Positions 1-5,767 are shown, counted from the stretch's first letter. The stretch: 6,622 bases of DNA from DATBMY01 sp036554605 (GCA_036554605.1 DATBMY010000164.1:1-6622), one strand, 5' to 3'. A program made the numbers and translations. Notes: generated from the letters alone by a model not told the origin.

Positions 1-416
1 GTAGTAAGCCCGCGCATGGCATCTTCAAAGCTGACCGGCAAAGCGATCTCTATGTCGGAGCCGCGCAAAGGCTGCCGGCGCTGCTGCGCCTGTCCGCGGA
101 TGCTGCTGAATATGTCCGAAAATATGTCTTTGAAATTGCCCGCGCCGAAGCTCGAAAAATCGAATCCCGTCCCGCCGTAGCTTGATGCGGCATGCTCGTT
201 GTAATAACCGAGCCGGTCATAGACCTCGCGCTTCTTCGGGTCGGACAAAATGTCGAAAGCTTCCGAGACTTCCTTAAACCGCTCTTCGGCTTCCTTGTTG
301 CCCGGATTGAAGTCAGGGTGATGGCGGCGCGCCAGCCGGCGATAGGCCTTTTTTATATCCTCGGCCTTCGCGCCGCGCGAAACCCCTAGCACTTTGTAGT
401 AATCGACTGCCTGCAT
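1..416 (-). CDS. dnaJ: DnaJ (Hsp40) co-chaperone, N-terminal part, cut by window edge
   Basis: Co-chaperone that delivers unfolded clients to DnaK in the cytoplasm and stimulates its ATPase. Only the first 138 residues are in the window. Residues 4-70 form a J-domain, opening DYYKVLGV, with the invariant HPD tripeptide at 33-35 and the helix IV signature near YDRLGYY. Residues 80-105 are a Gly/Phe-rich linker (GGTGFDFSSFGAGNF), and 119-138 (GSDIEIALPVSFEDAMRGL) begin the client-binding beta domain. The zinc-finger region would lie beyond the edge, so a type I DnaJ cannot be told from a CbpA-like type II protein. The ATG at 416 is the only sensible start: an in-frame TGA lies four codons upstream, and DYY sits where DnaJ proteins begin. 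No Shine-Dalgarno sequence precedes it, because a pyrimidine-rich heptad repeat touches the ATG. It lies 100 bases downstream of dnaK on the same strand and is probably co-transcribed. Confidence 0.95.
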   Translation of the reverse strand, partial: MQAVDYYKVLGVSRGAKAEDIKKAYRRLARRHHPDFNPGNKEAEERFKEVSEAFDILSDPKKREVYDRLGYYNEHAASSYGGTGFDFSSFGAGNFKDIFSDIFSSIRGQAQQRRQPLRGSDIEIALPVSFEDAMRGLT

Positions 417-451
417 GGTCAGGGATCAGAGGTCAGGGGTCAGAGGACAGG
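417..451. repeat. Tandem 7-base repeat touching the dnaJ start codon
   Basis: Five head-to-tail 7-base units are seen on the plus strand: GGTCAGG, GATCAGA, GGTCAGG, GGTCAGA and GGACAGG, followed by one more G. The pattern can also be read as a 14-base unit repeated about two and a half times. The last unit ends one base before the dnaJ ATG (minus strand), where the mRNA would read CCCTGACC-ATG. The repeat therefore fills the place of a Shine-Dalgarno site. The function is unknown; slippage-generated intergenic filler is the simplest explanation. Confidence 0.85.
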
Positions 452-496
452 GCCGGACATCTGAAATTCGCGATTTCAAATCTCAGATTCCGGCCC
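450..496. repeat. Imperfect inverted repeat between dnaK and dnaJ
   Basis: The left arm is GGGCCGGA (450-457), one unpaired C (458), then ATCTGA (459-464). The right arm is TCAGAT (483-488) followed directly by TCCGGCCC (489-496). The arms pair over 14 bp with a single bulge and an 18-base loop. Within the loop a second fold is possible: TGAAAT (462-467) with ATTTCA (473-478). No T-run follows on the minus strand, so it does not look like an intrinsic terminator. In a dnaK-dnaJ transcript it would form a stable hairpin that could protect or trim the dnaK end of the mRNA, or set the ratio of the two proteins. That role is inference. Confidence 0.75.
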
Positions 497-511
497 CGGC
501 CCCCGGCCCCC
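491..511 (-). repeat. G-rich G5C2 tandem repeat just after the dnaK stop
   Basis: Read on the minus strand, five bases after the dnaK TAG codon, the sequence is GGGGGCC, GGGGGCC, GGGGCC, GG. These are again 7-base units. The runs of 5, 5, 4 and 2 G could support at most a two-layer quadruplex, and the interposed CC pairs favour ordinary GGCC stems instead. It overlaps the outer right arm of the inverted repeat at 489-496. Confidence 0.6.
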
Positions 512-516
512 GACAA

Positions 517-2433
517 CTACTTCTTCTCGTCGACGTCGACGAAGTCAGCATCTATCACATCATCGCCGCCCGCGCCGGTGCCCGCCGCCGCGCCCGATGC
601 GCCAGGACCGCCGCCCGCCGGGCCGCCGCCCTGCTGCGAAGCCTGCTGGTACATGATCTCCGCCAGCTTGTGCGAGCTCTTCACCAGATGATCGTAAGCC
701 GCGTTGATCTCGCCCGCGTCGTTCGAATCGAGCTTCGACTTCGCGCTCGCGACGGCTGCTTCGATGTCGCTCGCGGTCGCCGCGTCAATCTTGTCGCGAT
801 GCTCGGAAAGCGTCTTCTCCGTAGAGTAGATCAGCCCGTCGAGCTTGTTGCGCGCCTCGACGCTCTCGCGCACGCGGAGATCCTCTTCGGCGTGCGATTC
901 GGCCTCTCTCATCATACGGTCGATCTCGTCCTTCGCCAGCCCCGATGAAGCCGTGATGGTGATCTTCTGCTCGCGGCCCGTTCCCAGATCCTTGGCCGAG
1001 ACGTTGACTATGCCGTTGGCGTCGATGTCGAACGTCACTTCGACCTGCGGGACCCCGCGCGGCGCGGGGGGTATCCCGACAAGGTGGAACTTGCCGAGCG
1101 TGCGGTTGTCTCGCGCCATCGGTCGCTCGCCCTGCAAGACGTGAACTTCGACCGAAGTCTGATTGTCGGACGCGGTCGAGAATATCTCCGACTTGCGAGT
1201 CGGGATCGTCGTGTTGCGGTCGATGAGCTTGGTGAATACACCGCCAAGCGTCTCGATGCCGAGGCTGAGCGGGGTCACGTCGAGCAGCAACAGGTCTTTG
1301 ACTTCCCCTCCGAGCACGCCCGCCTGTATGGCCGCTCCCACCGCCACTACCTCGTCCGGGTTAACGCCCTTGTGCGGCTCCTTGCCGAAGAACTCCTTGA
1401 CCATCTGCTGCACCTTCGGGATTCTGGTCGAGCCGCCGACAAGCACAACTTCGTCAATCTGGTTCGGCTTGAGCCCGGCGTCGGTCAGCGCGGCCTGACA
1501 CGGCGCAAGCGTGCGCTGGAGCAGGTCTTCGACTAACTGCTCGAACTTGGCGCGCGACAGTCGCATTACAAGATGCTTCGGGCCAGACTGGTCTGCCGTG
1601 ATGAACGGCAGGTTTATCTCCGACTCCATCGTTGAGGAGAGCTCTATCTTCGCCTTCTCGGCAGCCTCCTTTAAACGCTGAAGCGCCATCTTGTCGTTCG
1701 ACAGATCGATGCCCTGGTCCTTTTTGAATTCGTCTATGATCCAATCGATCAGCCGCTGGTCTATGTTGTCGCCGCCAAGATGCGTATCGCCATTCGTGGC
1801 CTTGACCTCGACTATGCCTTCGCCAACTTCGAGGATCGATATGTCGAAGGTGCCGCCGCCAAAGTCGAAGACCGCAATCGTCTCGTCCTTCTTCTTGTCG
1901 AGACCATAGGCGAGCGCCGCCGCCGTGGGCTCGTTGACTATCCTGAGCACCTCAAGACCCGCAATCTTGCCGGCATCCTTCGTGGCCTGGCGCTGCGAGT
2001 CGTTGAAATAGGCCGGGACGGTTATTACCGCCTGCGTCACCTTCTGTCCAAGATAATCTTCCGCCGATTGCTTGAGCTTCTGGAGGATCATTGCCGATAT
2101 CTCAGGCGGAGACCACTCCTTCCCGCCGGCAAGTATGCGAACGTCGTTGCCGGCCGCGGACACTTTGTAAGGGACCATCTTCATCTCTTCGGATACCTCG
2201 TCGAAACGGCGTCCCATAAACCGCTTGATCGAGTATATGGTGTTTTCCGGGTTCGTAACCGACTGCCGCTTCGCAACCTGCCCGACCAGCCGGTTGCCAT
2301 CCTTCGTAAACGCTACTACCGAAGGCGTCGTCCGCGAGCCTTCCGCGTTCGGTATGACAACAGGCTCTCCCCCTTCCATCACCGCAACCACGGAGTTCGT
2401 GGTCCCTAAGTCGATTCCTATTATCTTACTCAT
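517..2433 (-). CDS. dnaK: Molecular chaperone DnaK (Hsp70)
   Basis: ATP-driven Hsp70 chaperone of the cytoplasm, working with DnaJ and GrpE in folding and heat-shock recovery. The protein has 638 residues, the normal full length. The nucleotide-binding domain spans about 1-385: phosphate-1 motif IGIDLGTTNS (5-14), Lys70 in the SIKRF segment, phosphate-2 motif FDFGGGTFD (189-197) with the conserved Thr195, and the adenosine motif LVGGSTRIP (331-339). The interdomain linker DLLLLDVTPLSLG lies at 380-392, followed by the substrate-binding beta domain (about 393-500) and helical lid (about 500-600). A Gly/Ala-rich tail ends in DADFVDVDEKK, close to the usual EEVKDKK-type DnaK terminus. The ATG at 2433 is fixed by the N-terminal MSKIIGIDLGTTNS and by a GGAGGG ribosome binding site nine bases upstream. 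It has its own promoter region at 2469-2535, with dnaJ downstream. I see no broken or missing key residue. Confidence 0.99.
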   Translation of the reverse strand: MSKIIGIDLGTTNSVVAVMEGGEPVVIPNAEGSRTTPSVVAFTKDGNRLVGQVAKRQSVTNPENTIYSIKRFMGRRFDEVSEEMKMVPYKVSAAGNDVRILAGGKEWSPPEISAMILQKLKQSAEDYLGQKVTQAVITVPAYFNDSQRQATKDAGKIAGLEVLRIVNEPTAAALAYGLDKKKDETIAVFDFGGGTFDISILEVGEGIVEVKATNGDTHLGGDNIDQRLIDWIIDEFKKDQGIDLSNDKMALQRLKEAAEKAKIELSSTMESEINLPFITADQSGPKHLVMRLSRAKFEQLVEDLLQRTLAPCQAALTDAGLKPNQIDEVVLVGGSTRIPKVQQMVKEFFGKEPHKGVNPDEVVAVGAAIQAGVLGGEVKDLLLLDVTPLSLGIETLGGVFTKLIDRNTTIPTRKSEIFSTASDNQTSVEVHVLQGERPMARDNRTLGKFHLVGIPPAPRGVPQVEVTFDIDANGIVNVSAKDLGTGREQKITITASSGLAKDEIDRMMREAESHAEEDLRVRESVEARNKLDGLIYSTEKTLSEHRDKIDAATASDIEAAVASAKSKLDSNDAGEINAAYDHLVKSSHKLAEIMYQQASQQGGGPAGGGPGASGAAAGTGAGGDDVIDADFVDVDEKK

Positions 2434-2442
2434 TTTCTTCTT

Positions 2443-2448
2443 CCCTCC
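2443..2448 (-). promoter_or_regulatory. Ribosome binding site of dnaK
   Basis: GGAGGG on the minus strand lies nine bases before the dnaK ATG. It is the clearest Shine-Dalgarno site in the window and contrasts with dnaJ, which has none. Confidence 0.85.
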
Positions 2449-2468
2449 AGGTCAAAAACTCCGTCCTT

Positions 2469-2498
2469 ATATTAATAATCTGAGTGTATCATTGTCAA
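2469..2498 (-). promoter_or_regulatory. Predicted sigma-70-type promoter of dnaK
   Basis: On the minus strand a perfect TTGACA -35 box (2493-2498) is followed after 18 bases by TAATAT (2469-2474), which matches four of six positions of TATAAT. Transcription would start near 2462, giving a leader of roughly 29 bases that contains the GGAGGG site. The surrounding 50 bases are far more AT-rich than the coding sequence. A TATTAA hexamer at 15-base spacing is a weaker alternative -10. Confidence 0.6.
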
Positions 2499-2514
2499 GT
2501 TTTATATTATTAAT
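2471..2514. repeat. Perfect 9-bp inverted repeat flanking the dnaK -35 region
   Basis: ATTAATAAT (2471-2479) and its exact reverse complement ATTATTAAT (2506-2514) are separated by 26 bases that contain the TTGACA box and most of the HAIR-like element. It may be an operator pair bound by a looped or dimeric regulator, or a chance product of AT-rich sequence. Its centre (about 2492) is not the centre of the HAIR-like element (2489), so they may be independent. Confidence 0.5.
2479..2499 (-). promoter_or_regulatory. HAIR-like element (possible HspR operator) over the dnaK -35 box
   Basis: The minus strand reads CTTGACA, seven bases, ACTCAGA. The known HspR operator consensus HAIR is CTTGAGT-N7-ACTCAAG. 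The spacing is exact, and each half matches five of seven positions (ten of fourteen overall). The element overlaps the TTGACA -35 box and reaches towards the -10, which is where a repressor would act. HspR is a MerR-family repressor often encoded beside dnaK-dnaJ in other bacteria. No hspR is visible here, but the sequence beyond dnaJ is outside the window. Self-symmetry of the two halves is poor (three of seven), which lowers confidence. Confidence 0.4.
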
Positions 2515-2535
2515 CGCGGCAGATTTATTCCGCGA
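2514..2535. repeat. Small inverted repeat upstream of the dnaK promoter
   Basis: TCGCGG (2514-2519) and CCGCGA (2530-2535) form a 6-bp GC-rich stem with a 10-base loop. On the minus strand it lies after the membrane-protein gene and before the dnaK promoter, with AT-rich sequence but no T-run following. It might be a weak terminator for the upstream operon or part of the dnaK control region. The remaining spacer, 2536-2618, shows nothing I can name. Confidence 0.35.
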
Positions 2536-2618
2536 GATGATGTACGAGACGGTTGCGCGTAGATATATACGGCGACCATTAAAAGGGCCGGGAAGGTCTG
2601 GTTTATGAGAGGCGGGGA

Positions 2619-3077
2619 TTATTTGCGGGCGTGCGCCAGCGCCGCCGAAATGACGCCGTAAATCAGCAGGAGACCGGCCGGGGGAACAAGCCAGATTGCG
2701 GGGCCGGGGTCGCCTTCCGGGTGCCAGACTCCCGCGAGGAAAAAGCCCAGCGGCATTGCCACCGCCCCAATTCGCAGGGCGCGGCGTGCCGATGCGGGGA
2801 CTTTATCGCCGAGTCTTCCGGCGCTCAATGCATAAACGATCACGACCAGGCCGAGGAATGCGCCGTGTGTATGCGCAAGTCTGAATAATTCCCTGCGCTG
2901 CGGGTCGTCCAGGTATGCCGGGATCTTATATCCTAGAAGCCCTTCGAGCAACAGCCCCACAGCCATCCACGCCGCAACGCTCACCCAACCTTGAAAGACC
3001 ATTCCGCCCTGCCAATCGGGGTCCGCGCTCGCGCTCTGCGTGACAGGCGTCGGAGGGCCTGTTTTACTCTTTGCCAT
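2619..3077 (-). CDS. Four-helix membrane protein of unknown function
   Basis: I do not recognise this 152-residue protein. It has a hydrophilic N-terminus of about 28 residues, then four hydrophobic segments at about 30-50, 66-87, 100-118 and 127-148. This indicates an integral inner-membrane protein with both ends on the same side. Helix 2 opens with RLAHTHGAFLGL, placing His69 and His71 at the membrane boundary, and helix 3 ends at His119. Histidines placed like this are often haem or metal ligands in respiratory membrane proteins, but no family signature confirms that here. The ATG at 3077 lies 24 bases after the cytochrome stop codon, with only a weak GAGG-type site, so translation may depend on the upstream gene. 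The position directly behind a multihaem cytochrome suggests a membrane partner or anchor for it; this is inference. The reading frame has no competing alternative. Confidence 0.85.
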   Translation of the reverse strand: MAKSKTGPPTPVTQSASADPDWQGGMVFQGWVSVAAWMAVGLLLEGLLGYKIPAYLDDPQRRELFRLAHTHGAFLGLVVIVYALSAGRLGDKVPASARRALRIGAVAMPLGFFLAGVWHPEGDPGPAIWLVPPAGLLLIYGVISAALAHARK

Positions 3078-3100
3078 TCAGGGTATTTAACCTCAATCTC

Positions 3101-4882
3101 TTACTCGCCCACTTCAATATCCACGTCCAGCCTTCTCGATCTCAGCCACTCGCCGAGTTTCACGGCATTCTCTCTTGCCTGGTGACTAAAAGCCGCGCGC
3201 CATTGATATAGCATCTGCTGCCTGGCCGCGGGCGGGGCAAGATAGTCGGGCTTTGCAATAAGCCACGGGCCGCGCGCAAGGCCGTTTGCGGCAAAGAAGC
3301 GCACTATAGGGTAGTTGTCCGCCAGCGCCTCGGTCAGATATGGCCCCGCCCATTGCGGGTCGATCTTCATAGGCCCGCCGCCGCCCATCGCCTCCGCGGC
3401 GAGCGCGCGCGCGAGGGCATCCCCCGAAAACAGCGAGCGCGGCCCTTCGGCTATGTCATACGCGGGGTCCTCAACTGGTTGCAGCGCGGCGTACCATCGA
3501 GGCCACAATCTTTTCGATTCGTTGATCGCCCAGTTGACAGATTTATCCAGGTGACATTGATTGCAGGCGTTCGGGACCGATTGCGTGGCGGTCAGCCGAG
3601 GGTCGGGCACCGTAATATCGTGGGTCGGGTGTATGGACATCACGCCGAAAACGACGCGCGGCATATGGCACGTGTAGCAGTTGCTCCCAACCGAATCGGC
3701 CTTGTGCTTTGTATGCGCTTCGAGCCTGTCGGGCGGCTCGAACTCCTTGTGGCAGGCAAGGCATGGGCGGTTCGTGCGGTTCTCTTCGGTGATCTGCCCC
3801 TTCGGATCGCCGCCGTGCATTGTGTGGCAGGTGATGCAGCTTATACGGTTTCCCGGCTCTCCTCCGGTGAAGCACTTTGAGCGCAGCACGCCTTGCAGCT
3901 CGTAAGCCGTAAGCCGGGGCGACCCGTTCGCCCAGAAGCGGTTCGCAAACGACATCTCGAACGGCCGGTTGTTTCTAACGGACCGCAGCGTTGTCTCACT
4001 CGTAACAGGCTTATAATAACGGAAGAGGTCTTCGCCCGCGTTGAACGGGTCGCCCCGGCTCAAAATCTCCTCTATGCGGTCAAGAGGCTCCGGCACGCGC
4101 TGGCCGTGGCAGTGACCGCAGACCATCATCGCGCGATCCGAATCCAGTTTTGACGGGTTCACAATCTGCGTAGGGCGGCTGCCCGACATGCGCCAGAGCG
4201 TACGAGTAAAGGGCGAGAGCGCGGCCTGAGCGTGACTTGCCGCCGCGCCGTGACAGGCGCCGCAGGCAATCCCGAGCTCCGCCACTTCGGTCTCCGATTT
4301 AAAAGCCCGAGAGGCGAAGTCGAATTTCGGCTGCGCCTTTACGTTATGGCAGAAGACGCAGTTGCTATCCCATTCGGCGAGGTGCTGGAAATAATTCTCG
4401 CTATCGGGTCTGAAGAAAGATCCGTTCAGGCTCATCCACCGGCGGTTTACAAGATCGTAGGCGAGCGGCAGGCGCACGTACCTGTCGCCCTGCCGGGCGA
4501 GGTACTGCTCGATGCGGCGAGAGCCGACCGTGCGATCTATCTTATACTGGCGCGTGCTGCCGTCGGGCATGGCAAGCGTCATCAGAAATGCGCCGCCCGA
4601 TCTAGTCATACGCGCCCGCACGCCCAGGTAATCGTAACTGTTCTCGCGCTCGAAATCTCCCTGTACGGAACCGGGCCGGGCATCCTGAGTCATGCGGCTG
4701 TGATGCGTGCGAGCCCACGAAGCATAATGATCATCGTGACATGAGATGCAGGTCTTTGAAGAGATGTAATTCTCGTCAGCCATCCCGGCGCGCGCGCCCT
4801 CGTAACGCGGGCGCATGGCCAGCACGCTCATCGCCACCAGCAGGCCGCAGAGCAAAGTGAGAATCAGAGACTTAAGAGCCAA
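3101..4882 (-). CDS. Exported octahaem c-type cytochrome (c554-like) with HEAT-like tail
   Basis: Predicted periplasmic electron carrier or multihaem oxidoreductase of 593 residues. Residues 1-23 form a hydrophobic signal peptide or anchor (Lys4, then LILTLLCGLLVAM); Cys12 lacks a lipobox. Eight CxxCH haem c sites start at Cys45, 175, 207, 255, 349, 374, 402 and 440. The first segment (TCISCHDDHYASWARTHHS) resembles cytochrome c554-family proteins. The 349-378 pair, with CHTMHGGDP, resembles paired-CxxCH domains. His60/61, 356, 390, 393, 418 and 421 are candidate second haem ligands. No CxxCK haem, typical of NrfA nitrite reductase, is present. Residues about 485-545 (ALARALAAEAMG; NYPIVRFFAANGLA) look like HEAT-type helical repeats and carry no haem. 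The start is TTG at 4882, supported by the signal peptide and by a TAA two codons upstream; an AGGAG site lies 15 bases away, which is long. It starts 22 bases after pgsA and is probably in its operon. The substrate is unknown. Confidence 0.9.
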   Translation of the reverse strand: MALKSLILTLLCGLLVAMSVLAMRPRYEGARAGMADENYISSKTCISCHDDHYASWARTHHSRMTQDARPGSVQGDFERENSYDYLGVRARMTRSGGAFLMTLAMPDGSTRQYKIDRTVGSRRIEQYLARQGDRYVRLPLAYDLVNRRWMSLNGSFFRPDSENYFQHLAEWDSNCVFCHNVKAQPKFDFASRAFKSETEVAELGIACGACHGAAASHAQAALSPFTRTLWRMSGSRPTQIVNPSKLDSDRAMMVCGHCHGQRVPEPLDRIEEILSRGDPFNAGEDLFRYYKPVTSETTLRSVRNNRPFEMSFANRFWANGSPRLTAYELQGVLRSKCFTGGEPGNRISCITCHTMHGGDPKGQITEENRTNRPCLACHKEFEPPDRLEAHTKHKADSVGSNCYTCHMPRVVFGVMSIHPTHDITVPDPRLTATQSVPNACNQCHLDKSVNWAINESKRLWPRWYAALQPVEDPAYDIAEGPRSLFSGDALARALAAEAMGGGGPMKIDPQWAGPYLTEALADNYPIVRFFAANGLARGPWLIAKPDYLAPPAARQQMLYQWRAAFSHQARENAVKLGEWLRSRRLDVDIEVGE

Positions 4883-4904
4883 GTATTAACCCGTGAACTC
4901 CTGC

Positions 4905-5540
4905 TTAAGAGATTCCTACCGTATTGCCGCGCGCGCCGCCTCTCATGATCTTCACGCCCTGATAAAGATATTCCCCGCCCGAGGCCACGACCGAAGTAAT
5001 CACTATCGCGTAACATAGCGGCAAAAGCACCTGCCAGAAATCAAAATGGTTGAAGGCCAGAAAGACTACTATCAGCCCCAGCTCTAGAAAGGTGTTTACC
5101 TTCCCCAGCACCGTAGGCTTGAACTGCTTGTACCTGGTCAGCATATAGACCACAAGGGAGCCCAGAAGTATTACAACATCCCTGCCCACAACCGCAACCG
5201 CAAGCCATAGCGGAATGGTCGGGAAGTTTCCGTTCGGTATTGCCATCACGATAAACGAGGCCGTCGTGAGCAGCTTGTCGGCGAGCGGATCTATCAGCCG
5301 GCCGAAAGAGGATTGTTGATTGAACCTGCGCGCGATGTAGCCGTCTATAAAATCGGTGACGCTCGCGATAAAAAAGATCAAAAGCGCCCATCCGAACCAT
5401 GCCCGGTTAATAAATATAAGGAACGGGACCGTGAGCGCGATCCTTGAGAGCGTCAGGATGTTGGGCAGAGTCAGCAGCCTGTCGCCAGTATAAAGGCCTT
5501 CCGGTTGCTTCTCGTAACCTTTGAGTTTATTGCTTTTCAT
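4905..5540 (-). CDS. pgsA: CDP-diacylglycerol--glycerol-3-phosphate 3-phosphatidyltransferase
   Basis: Inner-membrane enzyme that transfers the phosphatidyl group from CDP-diacylglycerol to glycerol-3-phosphate, the committed step to phosphatidylglycerol and cardiolipin. The full CDP-alcohol phosphatidyltransferase motif, D-x2-D-G-x2-A-R-x8-G-x3-D-x3-D, is intact: from the ATG at 5540 it runs from TDFIDGYIAR (Asp63, Asp66) to GRLIDPLAD (Asp84, Asp88). Segments around 37-60, 110-135 and 155-185 are hydrophobic, giving the usual multi-helix membrane fold. The N-terminal LPNILTLSRI is typical of PgsA as against PssA. An upstream in-frame GTG at 5585 would add 15 residues, but a near-consensus promoter lies inside that stretch, so I chose the ATG at 5540 (211 residues). 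The leader would then be only about six bases, with no Shine-Dalgarno site. The gene heads a likely operon with the cytochrome and the small membrane protein. Other CDP-alcohol transferases are possible but less likely. Confidence 0.9.
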   Translation of the reverse strand: MKSNKLKGYEKQPEGLYTGDRLLTLPNILTLSRIALTVPFLIFINRAWFGWALLIFFIASVTDFIDGYIARRFNQQSSFGRLIDPLADKLLTTASFIVMAIPNGNFPTIPLWLAVAVVGRDVVILLGSLVVYMLTRYKQFKPTVLGKVNTFLELGLIVVFLAFNHFDFWQVLLPLCYAIVITSVVASGGEYLYQGVKIMRGGARGNTVGIS

Positions 5541-5552
5541 CGCGGCCACGAG

Positions 5553-5581
5553 ATTATATGGGCCGCACTCGGGACTGGCAA
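5553..5581 (-). promoter_or_regulatory. Predicted promoter of the pgsA operon
   Basis: On the minus strand TTGCCA (5576-5581, five of six matches to TTGACA) is followed after exactly 17 bases by a perfect TATAAT (5553-5558). The expected transcription start is near 5546, about six bases before the pgsA ATG, so the mRNA would be almost leaderless. The promoter falls inside the 15 codons that a GTG start at 5585 would add, which argues against that start. Confidence 0.7.
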
Positions 5582-5607
5582 CCACTTTCTACGAGGGCGA
5601 AAAAGTC

Positions 5608-5636
5608 TTGCGATTTTGTTGCGTAAAATCTTGCGA
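5608..5636. promoter_or_regulatory. Three phased TTGCGW boxes between divergent promoters
   Basis: TTGCGA (5608-5613), TTGCGT (5619-5624) and TTGCGA (5631-5636) are direct repeats spaced 11 and 12 bases apart, about one helical turn, so they lie on one face of the DNA. The middle box sits in the loop of an inverted repeat, GATTTT (5612-5617) with AAAATC (5625-5630). The cluster is 27 bases upstream of the pgsA -35 box and 26 bases upstream of the transglycosylase -35 box, close to the midpoint. It looks like a shared regulator site; the protein is unknown. Confidence 0.4.
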
Positions 5637-5661
5637 AATATTTGTAATAAAAGGAGATATC

Positions 5662-5690
5662 TTGATACCAGGGTGAGCGCTGTTTATCAT
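5662..5690 (+). promoter_or_regulatory. Predicted promoter of the lytic transglycosylase gene
   Basis: TTGATA (5662-5667, five of six matches to TTGACA), a 17-base spacer, then TATCAT (5685-5690, five of six matches to TATAAT). Transcription would begin near 5697, giving a leader of about 80 bases before the ATG at 5779. The overlapping TATAAC at 5691-5696 would need a 23-base spacer and is less likely. Confidence 0.65.
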
Positions 5691-5712
5691 TATAACGTTG
5701 CCCAGCGTTGTA

Positions 5713-5735
5713 GTTGGTAAGCGAAATAAACCAAC
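5713..5735 (+). repeat. Small inverted repeat in the transglycosylase leader
   Basis: GTTGGT (5713-5718) and ACCAAC (5730-5735) can pair around an 11-base loop in the predicted 5' leader. Further GTT and AAC bases outside extend it if a three-base bulge is allowed. It may be a leader hairpin or a regulator site. The leader is too short and plain for me to call a known riboswitch. Confidence 0.35.
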
Positions 5736-5759
5736 AACAAATTAAATGAAAAACCGAAC

Positions 5760-5767
5760 AAGGGGAG
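5760..5767 (+). promoter_or_regulatory. Ribosome binding site that decides the transglycosylase start
   Basis: AAGGGGAG lies 11 bases before the ATG at 5779. An earlier in-frame ATG at 5746 has only an A/C-rich sequence before it and no Shine-Dalgarno match. The site therefore favours 5779, slightly long spacing notwithstanding. Confidence 0.65.

Noticed and set aside
417..451. CRISPR-like array from the regular repeats near dnaJ and at 6425-6576
   Set aside because: Units are 7-8 bases and contiguous, with no unique spacers and no cas genes.
450..496. Intrinsic terminator after dnaK
   Set aside because: The stem is good, but no T-run follows on the minus strand, and dnaJ lies just beyond.
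491..511. Stable G-quadruplex after dnaK
   Set aside because: Only three G-runs of three or more are present, and alternating CC favours GGCC pairing.
415..2409. Several long open frames on the plus strand opposite dnaK (up to 209 codons)
   Set aside because: They mirror the codon bias of dnaK, have Arg-rich composition without domains, and lack ribosome binding sites. Antisense frames over GC-rich hsp70 genes are a common artefact.
2434..2535. CIRCE (HrcA) operator at dnaK
   Set aside because: No TTAGCACTC-N9-GAGTGCTAA or near match is present; the inverted repeats here have other sequences.
3353..4744. Plus-strand frames of 170-175 codons opposite the cytochrome gene
   Set aside because: They have no recognisable motif, and the opposite frame has eight haem sites and a signal peptide, so these are shadows.
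4840..4882. Lipoprotein signal with Cys12 in the cytochrome
   Set aside because: The residue before the cysteine is Leu and the lipobox pattern is not met; it is better read as an ordinary signal peptide or anchor.
5541..5585. GTG start at 5585 for pgsA
   Set aside because: A near-consensus promoter lies within these codons and the added residues do not resemble a PgsA N-terminus.
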